DNA of 64,000 nucleotides, taken from Nocardia uniformis NBRC 13702 (GTDB lineage: Bacteria; Actinomycetota; Actinomycetes; Mycobacteriales; Mycobacteriaceae). The notes beneath the pieces were generated by a model that was given only the letters and a program-made list of their open reading frames with translations, did no database searches and was not told the DNA's origin. The stretch lies in assembly GCF_001613345.1 (NCBI RefSeq), contig NZ_BDCE01000042.1:40967-104966 (forward strand), in the 5' to 3' direction. The position numbers and the translations under genes were made by a program. Each line of letters opens with the position of its first letter. Position 1 is the first letter of the stretch. Shown one piece after another: positions 17,662-25,839 of this stretch.

Positions 17662-17958
17662 CTACGTGTGGTAGTCCACCACTGCTCTGGCGGCCAGTCG
17701 GGGAACCAGCCATTCGGCGACCTCGCGGTGTGCCGGATGCTTCTGGTAGGCAGCAAGTTCCGATGCCGAGTCGTGCGTGGTTGTCATACACAGGTCGTAG
17801 GAGTTCGCGGTGTCGAGTTCGTCGAGCGCCACCGCCATCGATCGGATGGGTGGGACGGCGCCCTCGAGTTCGATGAGCAGTTTCGCCGCTGCTGCGGCGT
17901 CACGGCGATCATGGAACTTCATCATCACCACATGGGTGAGCACCGAATCGGTGCTCAC
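17662..17958 (-). CDS. Stress-responsive A/B-barrel (Dabb) domain protein
   Basis: A 98-residue single-domain protein with the Dabb core: VLTHVVMMKFHDRRDA at the start, an IRSMAVALDELDTANSYDLCMTTTHDS centre and AAYQKHPAHREVAEWLVP at the end. Dabb proteins are dimeric alpha+beta barrels related to heme-degrading IsdG-type and other monooxygenases, but without a known reaction in most cases. It starts at a GTG overlapping the stop of the upstream neocarzinostatin-fold gene by four bases and so is the last gene of that operon. Confidence 0.8.
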   Translation of the reverse strand: MSTDSVLTHVVMMKFHDRRDAAAAAKLLIELEGAVPPIRSMAVALDELDTANSYDLCMTTTHDSASELAAYQKHPAHREVAEWLVPRLAARAVVDYHT

Positions 17959-18524
17959 TGCGAGCTGCGCCGACGCAGCACCAGTGCGACGCCTGCCAGT
18001 ACGACGATGACGACCGCCGCGCCGACGCCGATCAGCACACCGGTACTGCTGTCGCCGTCTTCGGAATCACCGGCTTCCGCGGTAGGTGTCGCGGTCTCCT
18101 TCGCACCGAATTCCAGCGGTACCGAGGCGAGGATATTCGAAGGATCGGTCAGACTCGTGACGGCGACCGTGCAGGCACCGGGCGCGGAGGCGCAGTCGAC
18201 GCCACCGATCGAGGCCACCAGCGTGATGGTGCGGGTTCCGTCGTTGGGCTCCCACACGCCTTGCTCGTCGGCCTTGCCCATGCGCGACCCGGCCAGATCG
18301 CAATCGGTCGGGACGATGATCTCCGGCTTGCACTGTCCCACGGCAACGGTGGGCAGATTCGGTGGCAGACCGTCCAGGGTCACCGTAACCGTCTGTCCGA
18401 CAGAGAGTCCGGAGCTCTCACTCACTTCCAGAGTGGGCGCGGCATGCGCCGCGGGAGCTCCGACAATGAGCGCACCCACCACCGTGCCGACGAGCAGTGC
18501 GAGTCGTATTCCGGTTCTTCTCAT
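17955..18524 (-). CDS. Neocarzinostatin-family protein, exported and membrane-anchored
   Basis: A 189-residue protein with a signal peptide (1-28, AAHAAP cleavage region), a neocarzinostatin-fold domain (about 29-140; LEVSESSGLSVGQTVTVTLDGLPPN opening, disulfide cysteines at VGQCKP/TDCDL and DCASAPGAC) and a C-terminal membrane helix followed by RRRSSQ. The antitumour apoproteins of this family carry a chromophore in the same immunoglobulin-like fold; the function of stand-alone surface forms is not known. It sits 17 bases after a second such gene, in an operon whose promoter region holds a GTTTC-N7-GAAAC site. Confidence 0.82.
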   Translation of the reverse strand: MRRTGIRLALLVGTVVGALIVGAPAAHAAPTLEVSESSGLSVGQTVTVTLDGLPPNLPTVAVGQCKPEIIVPTDCDLAGSRMGKADEQGVWEPNDGTRTITLVASIGGVDCASAPGACTVAVTSLTDPSNILASVPLEFGAKETATPTAEAGDSEDGDSSTGVLIGVGAAVVIVVLAGVALVLRRRSSQ

Positions 18525-18541
18525 ATTTCCTCCTCAGGGGA

Positions 18542-19126
18542 TTACAGCCGCCGCCGGTCGGCGAGGGCGATGACGGCGACAGCGGAAAGCAAGGCGGCGG
18601 TTACGCCCCACAGCAGGCCGGACGGACCGTTGGTGTCGGTGGCCTCTGTCGCCGCGCCGGTCACGGGGGCGGTGGGAACGGGCAGCTGCGCACCGGCGAA
18701 ACTGACCGCGACCTGAGCCGAATTGGCCTCGATAATGGCGGGCGGCTCGGTCCCGGGCAATGGTGCGGCGGCGATAACGCACTGCTGCTGGGTGCAGTCG
18801 ATGGCATTGAAACTGTGGCGGGCGCTGAGGGTGACCGTCGGGAAGGTGCCGTCGTCGGAGATATTGACGAAGGTCGCGCCACCCTCGAGGTCGCAGTCCT
18901 TCAGGCCGTTGGCGAAGTTCTGTTTGCAGAGCCCGACCGCGACCGCGGCGAGACCGGGGCGGAAACCACTGCCGTTCACCACGATTCGCTGCCCCTCGGT
19001 GAGATCGGTGCTCGCACTCACCTCGAGTACGGGTGGGGTCTCCGGAGCGGCCTGGGCCGAGGCCATCGCGGAGGGACATGCGGCCAACAGCGCGATGGCG
19101 GCCAGGCGCTGGGTCCAGCGGATCAC
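18542..19126 (-). CDS. Neocarzinostatin-family protein, exported and membrane-anchored (paralogue)
   Basis: A 194-residue paralogue of the next gene with the same plan: signal peptide (1-27), neocarzinostatin-like domain (PVLEVSASTDLTEGQRIVVNGSGFRPG; cysteine pairs at GLCKQ/KDCDL and DCTQQQC) and a C-terminal membrane helix. The start is a GTG that overlaps the membrane-protein stop by four bases. The two paralogues are clearly diverged, so this is an old duplication. Regulation by the shared palindrome suggests a role in binding a ligand for the neighbouring catabolic operon; that is inference. Confidence 0.82.
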   Translation of the reverse strand: MIRWTQRLAAIALLAACPSAMASAQAAPETPPVLEVSASTDLTEGQRIVVNGSGFRPGLAAVAVGLCKQNFANGLKDCDLEGGATFVNISDDGTFPTVTLSARHSFNAIDCTQQQCVIAAAPLPGTEPPAIIEANSAQVAVSFAGAQLPVPTAPVTGAATEATDTNGPSGLLWGVTAALLSAVAVIALADRRRL

Positions 19127-20295
19127 GGGGTGCCTCCTTCGAAGGCTGGTGTGGCCACGGCCGACCCGGCGGACGGCGTGGGGATTCGCGGGCCGGACAG
19201 CAGCGCGGCAGCGAGTGCCGGAATAGCCAGGGCGGTCAGACCGGTTCCGGTGCCGAAGAGTTCGCCGAGTGCGACGACCAGTCCGAGACCGCCGAGACCG
19301 CCGAGGGTCACTGTCAGTGCGGTGATCGCGGCGGCTCGGTCGGATTGCGCACCCCCGGCCCCCACGGCGGGACGCCCGCCCGCGTCATGATGCTCGGTGC
19401 CGGCGTCCCGGGCGCGCAGCGCGAGATCGAGCCCCCGGGCCGCACGTGCTGCCGCGGCCAGGGTGACGGCGAGGCCGATTACCACGGTGGCCTGCCCGGG
19501 TGCGGTAGCGACCAGCACCGGTCCTCCGGCGGCCAGAATCAGCAGTGGCGCCACCGCACTGGCATCCGGCCCCGGTATGGCCACCACGAGTACGGCGGGC
19601 AGCGCCGCCAGTAGTAGGAGATCGGTCTGCTCCGCGCCGAATGCGTTCCAGCGGAACAGCAGCAGATGCAGCGCGGGTAGGACGGTGCCGCCGAGCAGCA
19701 GACCGACCGTGGCGTAGCCGACCAGGAACCTGCGCGGCACCGCGCCGGATCCGTCGTTCGACTCCTCGTGCGGTACCGGCGCTTTCGCCAGTATCGCCAC
19801 GCCTCCCAGCAGCGCGGCGGCCAGACCGACGACCACCAGTGCGGCCCCGGGCGTTTCGAACCATAGTGAGGCCGCCCCGGCGGCCCCGGCGACACAGACC
19901 GCCGTCACGATGTGTCCGCCGGTCAGCAGCGCGCGCTGCCGGAACGCGAATACCCGAGCCGCCACGATCAGTGGTCCCGCCGCCGCGCAGGCGAGCACGA
20001 TAACGGCGACGAACAGCCACAGGGTCGAGACCAGACCCGCGACCGCGAAGGCTCCACCCGCCACCACCGCACAGCAGCCCGCCGCCCGCGCCGACAGTGG
20101 GTGGCGCAGGGTGAGAAGCCCGGTGGCGCAACCCACGACGAGCCCGGTCAACGCGATATAGACGGCGGCGGTTCCAGGTATACCGACAACGCCGCCGAAG
20201 GGTTTGCTCAGCAGTATCAACTGTCCGCCCGCCACCGGACCGGTAAGAGCTCCGGCGAGCACCAGCGCCGCATGCCCAGGATTCACGGATGTCAT
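19123..20295 (-). CDS. Multi-pass membrane protein heading the neocarzinostatin operon
   Basis: A 390-residue, Ala/Gly/Leu-rich protein with about 11-12 hydrophobic helices and a short hydrophilic loop in the middle (APVPHEESNDGSGAVPRR), a layout like major facilitator proteins but without a clear MFS signature motif. It is translationally coupled to the two neocarzinostatin-fold genes. A transporter that works with the surface proteins is the simplest reading. The upstream space carries a GTTTC-N7-GAAAC palindrome shared with the divergent nine-gene operon. Confidence 0.7.
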   Translation of the reverse strand: MTSVNPGHAALVLAGALTGPVAGGQLILLSKPFGGVVGIPGTAAVYIALTGLVVGCATGLLTLRHPLSARAAGCCAVVAGGAFAVAGLVSTLWLFVAVIVLACAAAGPLIVAARVFAFRQRALLTGGHIVTAVCVAGAAGAASLWFETPGAALVVVGLAAALLGGVAILAKAPVPHEESNDGSGAVPRRFLVGYATVGLLLGGTVLPALHLLLFRWNAFGAEQTDLLLLAALPAVLVVAIPGPDASAVAPLLILAAGGPVLVATAPGQATVVIGLAVTLAAAARAARGLDLALRARDAGTEHHDAGGRPAVGAGGAQSDRAAAITALTVTLGGLGGLGLVVALGELFGTGTGLTALAIPALAAALLSGPRIPTPSAGSAVATPAFEGGTP

Positions 20296-20416
20296 CTCAG
20301 CGGCCCATCCGGCGACAGCGTCGACTACTCGGCCGCCGAATGCCTACTACGGCAGTCGAACCGGCGGTGGGACCGGGGGACGAATCGCAGGTCGTCATGT
20401 TCACCCTCCTGCGTGC

Positions 20417-20433
20417 GTTTCTCACACGGAAAC
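20417..20433. promoter_or_regulatory. Palindrome GTTTC-N7-GAAAC, site 1 (neocarzinostatin operon)
   Basis: GTTTC-TCACACG-GAAAC, with C and G extending the arms to six. It lies 122 bases upstream of the leftward membrane-protein gene in the divergent control region. The same pattern recurs at six other control regions in the window. Confidence 0.7.
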
Positions 20434-20608
20434 GGGGTTTCGGAATTGCCATATTGAACCCGCGGCACTCACGGGTGTCAAGGCGGGCAACCGCGTAACC
20501 CCAGGGAAACAAGGCGATTCCGCTCCCGGGGCTTGCCGCGGCGGGAAATCCTGGGCCAGCGCTGGACAGATCACCGGACCCGGTACAGAATCAGCTCAAC
20601 GGGAAACA

Positions 20609-20629
20609 GTGTTTCGGTGTACGAAACAC
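20609..20629. promoter_or_regulatory. Palindrome GTTTC-N7-GAAAC, site 2 (nine-gene operon)
   Basis: GTGTTTCG-GTGTA-CGAAACAC is a perfect 8-5-8 inverted repeat 24 bases upstream of the ATG of the first gene of the rightward operon, a position that would block the promoter or early transcription. It is the best copy of the shared motif. Confidence 0.78.
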
Positions 20630-20652
20630 TCGATGGGAAGGGGTGCGAACGC

Positions 20653-22269
20653 ATGACACGAGTCGCGGCCGCACAGCTCGCCGCGGGGACCGACGTCGAG
20701 GCAAACCTCGAAGCCTGCCTCCGCATGATCGACGCTGCCGCCGAGGCGGATGCCGAACTCGTGGTCCTGCCGGAGTTCTGTAATCACCTATCCTGGTACG
20801 ACGATCGCGCGCACGCCCGCCGAATGGCCCGCAGGCTCGGAGATTCCTTCCTCACCACCATTGCCGAACGAGCCGCCGGGCACGGGATATACGTCAAAAT
20901 CGGCGTGACCGTCGCCCGCGACGACGGCCGCACCACCGGCACCAGCCTGCTCTTCGGTCCGGACGGCGCACTGCTCGGGGAATCCGATAAGCAGATCCTG
21001 ATGGGCGCGGAGAACGACTATCTCGATGCCGGACACGAAGATTCGCCGGTTATCGACACTCCGCTGGGCCGCATCGGCATGTACGCCTGTATGGAGGGCG
21101 TCATCAACGAGGTCACCCGCTCACTGACCGTGCGCGGTGCGCAGCTGATGCTCAACAGCCTCAATTCCTTCGCCACCGATGAGGCGAGCCTGCACATTCC
21201 GGTGCGGGCGGCGGAGAACAAGGTGTGGGTGGTCGCGGCCAATAAGGTCGGTCCCCTACTGCCGACGCGGCAGTTGCCCGCCATTGCCGAACGCCTGGGC
21301 GTACCGCCGGATCGGTTGCACGGGGCGGGGGAAAGCCAGATCGTCGCACCCGATGGCACGTGTGTCGCCATGGCTCCGGCGACCGGCGAGGCGGTGGTCG
21401 TGGCCGATATCGATATCGCCCTGGCCGACGACAAGCACCGCCCGGACGGCACCGATGTGATCGCGGCGCGGCGCCCCGAACTCTATGCGCCACTCAGCAC
21501 TTCGACCTCGGGTCGGCGCGCGGCGGCGGGGGCGGAGACGATCACGGCGGCGATCTCGGCACCGAGCGCCGCGACCATCAGTGAATTGGCCTTCGACGGC
21601 GTGGATCTGATCGTGCTGCCCGAAATGGCGGCCATAGCGGTGCCGGATGTCGTGAGTGCACTGCGTGGTACCTCGGCGTACGCGGTCCTGACTGTCCAGG
21701 AGGGCGACGCTCACCACGGCGTGCTGGTGAGCGCCGACGGGGTCGTCGCCCGACAGCCGCAGTTGCATCCGACCGCCAGGCACAAGTGGTCGACCACGCT
21801 CGGCGACGAGTTGACGGTTGTCGAATTGCCTTGGGGTCGGCTGGCTCTCGTCATCGGTGACGATGCGCTGTTCCCGGAGACCTTCCGGCTGGCGGCCGTC
21901 GGGGACGCGGATGTGGTCGCGACCCCCTGCACCCCCACCGAACCGTGGGAACTGCGCCTCGGACTACCCGAACGGTCGGCCGAGAATCGGCTCAATGTGG
22001 TGGCCTCCGGGTTCGGCTCCGCCGGGCTGACCGGCGGAATCTATGGATTGAGCCCGGATTTCACGCTGTGGACCCCCTGGGGCGGCCCGTTCACCGGCGT
22101 GATCAGCCACCCACTCGTCACCGTCGTACCACCGGGCGCGACCAGCGTCCGCGCCACCATCCGCCCCGCACAGGCCATGAACCGCACCGCATCCCGGGGC
22201 ACCGACCTCGTCGACGGCCGTCCCCGCCGTCCGATCGACGCCATGACAACAGCATCGGAGCAGCTATGA
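20653..22269 (+). CDS. Tandem carbon-nitrogen hydrolase (nitrilase superfamily) protein
   Basis: The 538-residue protein contains two nitrilase-fold halves. The first (about 1-270) has a complete Glu-Lys-Cys triad: E41 in LPEFCNH, K113 in ESDKQIL and C146 in YACMEGV. The second (about 293-510) keeps the LIVLPEM glutamate, but the cysteine position reads VIGDDALFPE, so it is probably inactive and structural. Superfamily members hydrolyse amides or nitriles, or add amide groups. The ATG at 20653 lies just after the palindrome; an earlier in-frame ATG at 20533 would be inside the control region. It is coupled (ATGA) to the RCCR-like gene. Confidence 0.85.
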   Translation: MTRVAAAQLAAGTDVEANLEACLRMIDAAAEADAELVVLPEFCNHLSWYDDRAHARRMARRLGDSFLTTIAERAAGHGIYVKIGVTVARDDGRTTGTSLLFGPDGALLGESDKQILMGAENDYLDAGHEDSPVIDTPLGRIGMYACMEGVINEVTRSLTVRGAQLMLNSLNSFATDEASLHIPVRAAENKVWVVAANKVGPLLPTRQLPAIAERLGVPPDRLHGAGESQIVAPDGTCVAMAPATGEAVVVADIDIALADDKHRPDGTDVIAARRPELYAPLSTSTSGRRAAAGAETITAAISAPSAATISELAFDGVDLIVLPEMAAIAVPDVVSALRGTSAYAVLTVQEGDAHHGVLVSADGVVARQPQLHPTARHKWSTTLGDELTVVELPWGRLALVIGDDALFPETFRLAAVGDADVVATPCTPTEPWELRLGLPERSAENRLNVVASGFGSAGLTGGIYGLSPDFTLWTPWGGPFTGVISHPLVTVVPPGATSVRATIRPAQAMNRTASRGTDLVDGRPRRPIDAMTTASEQL

Positions 22270-23075
22270 GCGAAACCCTGCAGCACGTCGAGCAAATGGT
22301 GGACAACACCGCGCGCGCCGACGTGACCGAGACCTTCGAAGAATGGCGGAACCTGCTGAGCGGTTTGCACACCCGCATCGCGGAACGTTTCGAACTCACC
22401 CGCGATCCGTCGACGACGGATTTGCAGAGCTACGGCGATGCAGAGTCCGGCCCCTCCGGCAGCCTCGCTGCCTACTCCGGCCCCGAGATCGACTGGCTCG
22501 TGCACTCCTGGATCGGCAATCCGCGAACGGGTTTCGTGAATCTGCACCTGACCGCCTGGCTCGGACCACACATCCGGGTGCCCCATCTGGGTTCGGCGCT
22601 ACTGCTGTGGCCGGACGGCTGGTTCTATGTCGACGCGATACCGCGCGGTGACCTCGTCGGTGACGGCGAGTACTTCGACCGCTACTACGCGCCGAATGAA
22701 GCATCCTGGCTGGCGTTCAAGGAGGAGCACAAGGACTTCACCTGGTTCACCAGCCGCACCGGGTTCATTCGAGGCAGCCTGTCCCCCACCGCCTACTGCT
22801 ATTCGTTCCCGCCGACCCGACCCAATCTCGATACCGTGGCCGAACTGCTGACCGCGCGGGTCGACCAGTGGCTCGGCTGGGTCGACGAAGCCGAGCCGGT
22901 ACCGGCCCCGGAGCGCGCCGAGCTGGCCGCTCGGGATCTGGCGATACGCCGCAATATCGCCGAACGCGATCCGGCCAATGTCATGGGCGAGCGACTGTTC
23001 GGAGCCGAACTCACCCAGCGGCTGGTGCGCGCCCTCTGGGGCGGGGACCGGGAACTGCCGAGGCCGGGCGCATGA
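22266..23075 (+). CDS. Red chlorophyll catabolite reductase (RCCR)-like protein
   Basis: A 269-residue protein whose layout follows plant RCCR, a ferredoxin-dependent bilin-reductase-fold enzyme that reduces a linear tetrapyrrole. Matching blocks in order are IDWLVHSWIG, a strand block ending LLLWPDGWFYVDAIPRGDL, YFDRYYAPNEASWLAF, RGSLSPTAYCYSF and the C-terminal ERAELAARDLAIRRNI...MGERLFGAELTQRLVRAL. These correspond well, from memory, to Arabidopsis RCCR. Catalytic Glu/Asp positions could not be checked without an alignment. Overlaps with both neighbours are ATGA. Confidence 0.75.
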   Translation: MSETLQHVEQMVDNTARADVTETFEEWRNLLSGLHTRIAERFELTRDPSTTDLQSYGDAESGPSGSLAAYSGPEIDWLVHSWIGNPRTGFVNLHLTAWLGPHIRVPHLGSALLLWPDGWFYVDAIPRGDLVGDGEYFDRYYAPNEASWLAFKEEHKDFTWFTSRTGFIRGSLSPTAYCYSFPPTRPNLDTVAELLTARVDQWLGWVDEAEPVPAPERAELAARDLAIRRNIAERDPANVMGERLFGAELTQRLVRALWGGDRELPRPGA

Positions 23076-24019
23076 GACTTGTTCGCTCCCTGTGGTGGTC
23101 CATCCGCACCGACGGCGCAGCCCCGTTCGACACCGCCCATCTGAAGATCTACTACCCCGCCGTCGCCTCCGGTGCCGATACCGAACGCCTGACCGGGGTG
23201 TTCGCACCCAATCCGGCGCAGGCGCCGTACCCGGTGGTGGTGTTCATGTCCGGAGTCAATGTCGGACAGGATTCCTACCGGCGCTTCGCCACCGCCGTCG
23301 CCGAGACTGGGTTCGTGGTGGTGACCATGGATCGGGTCGCCGAATTATTCGGCGGCCAACGCGGCCTCACCCCCGGTGTGGATATCGACGCGGCCCGTCC
23401 GGACGCGTATGGCACCCGCCCGACCTGCCCGACCATCGGGGCCGTCCTGGACGCCCTCGCCGAACTCAACGAGGTCGCGCCGCTGCGGGGCGCAGTGGAT
23501 CTCGACCGCGTCGCCCTGGGCGGTCATTCGGCCGGCGGCACCGTGGTGTTGCAGTCGGCGCGCTTCTTTCCCTCCGTAACAGCGGTTTTCGCATGGGGTG
23601 CGCACACCATGGTGGCCACTATGCTGGGCTGGGAGCCGGGCACCGTGCTGCCCGCCCAGGTGACCTGCCCGGTGCTGCTGGGCGTCGGTACCAATGACGG
23701 TGTCATTCAGGGCAGCGCCGACCGGTACGGCGAGGACGGCGAAGATCGGCCGGATCCGGTGCGGCGCACCTTCGCCGAGGCGCTGCCGGACGGCGATCAC
23801 CTGCTGGCGGTGGTGCCCGGCGCCAATCACTTCGGTATCGCCGACACCGATCCCACCGCCGCCCGCGCATTCCTCGACGGCCCGGACGAGACCGATGCGC
23901 TGGCCTCGTTCTCCCGCCTCACCTCGACTTTCTTGCGGGCACACCTGCGCGATGACGCGACGGCCAAGACCGAGCTGGCCGAATTCGACGATGCCGCGAT
24001 GCGGCTGACTCGACGATAG
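23072..24019 (+). CDS. Chlorophyllase-like alpha/beta hydrolase
   Basis: A 315-residue serine hydrolase without signal peptide. The plan resembles the chlorophyllase/PAF-acetylhydrolase/dienelactone branch: YPVVVFMSGVNVGQDSYRRFATAVAETGFVVV, a nucleophile elbow GGHSAGG with Ser153, an acid in LGVGTNDGV and the histidine in PGANHFGI. Chlorophyllases cut the phytol ester of chlorophyll, but the same fold serves many esters, so the name describes resemblance only. It is coupled by ATGA to the RCCR-like gene and followed 12 bases later by the Rieske oxygenase. Confidence 0.72.
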   Translation: MRLVRSLWWSIRTDGAAPFDTAHLKIYYPAVASGADTERLTGVFAPNPAQAPYPVVVFMSGVNVGQDSYRRFATAVAETGFVVVTMDRVAELFGGQRGLTPGVDIDAARPDAYGTRPTCPTIGAVLDALAELNEVAPLRGAVDLDRVALGGHSAGGTVVLQSARFFPSVTAVFAWGAHTMVATMLGWEPGTVLPAQVTCPVLLGVGTNDGVIQGSADRYGEDGEDRPDPVRRTFAEALPDGDHLLAVVPGANHFGIADTDPTAARAFLDGPDETDALASFSRLTSTFLRAHLRDDATAKTELAEFDDAAMRLTRR

Positions 24020-24031
24020 GAGCAAGACACC

Positions 24032-25153
24032 ATGTTGAAGAACTTCTGGTACGCGGTCGAATTCGCGGACAAGGTGACCCGGCAACCCCGCAAGGTCACC
24101 TGCCTCGGTCAGGATTTCGTGCTGTACCGCACCGAATCCGGCGGAGTGACCTGCCTGTCGGATCTGTGTGTACACCGCGGTGGGGCACTGTCGATGGGCA
24201 AGGTGACCGGGGACTGTATCGCATGTCCGTACCACGGCTGGGAATACAATGCCGAGGGCGTCTGCGTGAAGATTCCGGCCAATGCCGAGGAACGCAAGAT
24301 CCCCCGTAAGGCCCGTGTGGACGCCTACCCCACGGTGGAACGCTACGGCATGGTGTGGGCCTTCCTCGGCGACCTGCCGGAGCAGGAGCGCCCGCCGATT
24401 CCGCACATTCCCGAACACGACGACCCGACCTTCAAGGCGGTGCACGTCGAGATGGAGATCAACGCCAACTACGAGCGCACCTTCGAGAATGTGGTCGATG
24501 CCTCGCACACCCCATTCGTCCACGGCACCGCCTTCGGCAATCCGAAAAAGCCACAGATTCCGGATTTCCGTATCCGGCAGACGGATTGGTCGGCCGAGGC
24601 CGATATCGAACTCAGCCCGCCGCCGCCAGGCGGATTGTGGGGGCTACTCGCCAAACGCAAGCCACAACCGGAGTATGTGACCGTCACCAACGCCTGGTAT
24701 CTGCCCAATATCGTGAAACTGCATGTGCGGCTGCCGATCGGCGATCTACTGCTCTACGACTTCAATATCCCGCTGTCACAGGACCGCACGCTGGTCAAGA
24801 TTCTCGGCTACCGCAACTTCTTCACCGGTAGCTGGGCGGACGGCAACACCCGCAAACGTATCGAGAAGATCCTGCTCCAGGATCAGCCGGTAGTGGAATC
24901 ACAACGGCCGGAACTGCTTCCCTTCGATTTGTCGGACGAGCTGCATGTGCGCAGCGACGGCCTGCAGGTCGCGTACCGACGCCGTCGGCTCGAGCTCATC
25001 AAACAGGGCTGGTGGGTCGGGGGCGACGACATCATCACCGGTGATTCGCCACGGCGCACCGCGACCGTGATCCCCTCCCCCGTCCGTCGCGACAATCCCG
25101 AATTGGCCAGTGCCTGGGTGCACAAGGCCCGTACCGGAGGTACTGCCCAGTGA
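24032..25153 (+). CDS. Rieske non-heme iron oxygenase (PaO-type candidate)
   Basis: A 373-residue oxygenase subunit. The N-terminal Rieske domain binds a [2Fe-2S] cluster through C46-x-H48 and C65-x2-H68 (LCVHRGGALS... and CPYHGW). The C-terminal domain carries the mononuclear iron site D156-x2-H159-x4-H164 in VVDASHTPFVHG. Such single-component alpha subunits need an external ferredoxin and reductase, not encoded nearby. Pheophorbide a oxygenase, which opens the chlorophyll ring, belongs to this class; the plant C-terminal CxxC and membrane helices are absent. A GGAGC site precedes the ATG. Confidence 0.88.
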   Translation: MLKNFWYAVEFADKVTRQPRKVTCLGQDFVLYRTESGGVTCLSDLCVHRGGALSMGKVTGDCIACPYHGWEYNAEGVCVKIPANAEERKIPRKARVDAYPTVERYGMVWAFLGDLPEQERPPIPHIPEHDDPTFKAVHVEMEINANYERTFENVVDASHTPFVHGTAFGNPKKPQIPDFRIRQTDWSAEADIELSPPPPGGLWGLLAKRKPQPEYVTVTNAWYLPNIVKLHVRLPIGDLLLYDFNIPLSQDRTLVKILGYRNFFTGSWADGNTRKRIEKILLQDQPVVESQRPELLPFDLSDELHVRSDGLQVAYRRRRLELIKQGWWVGGDDIITGDSPRRTATVIPSPVRRDNPELASAWVHKARTGGTAQ

Positions 25154-25839
25154 GTCTGCCTACCGCGCTCAGCGAGCGCACCCTGTCCACGCTGACCTCG
25201 GCGCTCGGTCTCGAGACCATCGAGGATCTGCCACTCACCAGCGCCATGTCACCGGAGCCGGTGGGCCGGCTGCGGGTCTTGCGGGGTGGGCCGATCGACA
25301 AGGCCGTCACCGTGGATCTGGTGGTGCCGCCGATCGGGCTCGACAGCCACATGATGTTCGCCTTCACCGGAAGTGATTCGGCCATACCGCATTTCACGCT
25401 GGACTCGGTCAATGCCGGTGAGTATCACGCCATGCATTTGGATCTGATTCCGCGCGCGGATCTGGCCGTGAACCTGGAATACCTCGATGCGGCGTTCCTG
25501 CCGCTCACACCGCTGCTGGAGGAGGCGTGGCGGATCGAGGGCGTCGCCCCCGCCGCCATCGGGCCGCGACAGCGGGCAATGATGTCGCCGTGGATGGTGG
25601 TGTGCCGGGCCACCGAGGACGCGTTCCGTGCCTTGGACGCGACCGTCGACGGCTATCTGGCGCATTGGCTCACCCTGGCGGACAAGGGAGTTCCGGCGGT
25701 CGACGCGGATCTGGCGCGCCGCGATCGGGCCAATCGCGCGAATTTGTTCAGCCCCGAGGTGGATCCGGTGTGGACGCAGGTGACCAGGCTGCTCGGCGCG
25801 GAACAGTCCGAGCGGGTGCGCGGGGAGTTGATCGCATGA
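25150..25839 (+). CDS. Second RCCR/bilin-reductase-fold protein
   Basis: A 229-residue protein with the same block order as plant RCCR but shorter: a YHAMHLDLIPRADLAVNLEYLDAAF block, SPWMVVCRA, then a C-terminal LARRDRANRANLFSPEVDPVWTQVTRLLG. It is clearly different from the other RCCR-like gene of the operon, so the two may act on successive intermediates or form a heterodimer. GTG start overlaps the Rieske stop (GTGA). No cofactor-binding motif is visible; this fold uses ferredoxin electrons and no bound cofactor. Confidence 0.68.
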   Translation: MSLPTALSERTLSTLTSALGLETIEDLPLTSAMSPEPVGRLRVLRGGPIDKAVTVDLVVPPIGLDSHMMFAFTGSDSAIPHFTLDSVNAGEYHAMHLDLIPRADLAVNLEYLDAAFLPLTPLLEEAWRIEGVAPAAIGPRQRAMMSPWMVVCRATEDAFRALDATVDGYLAHWLTLADKGVPAVDADLARRDRANRANLFSPEVDPVWTQVTRLLGAEQSERVRGELIA

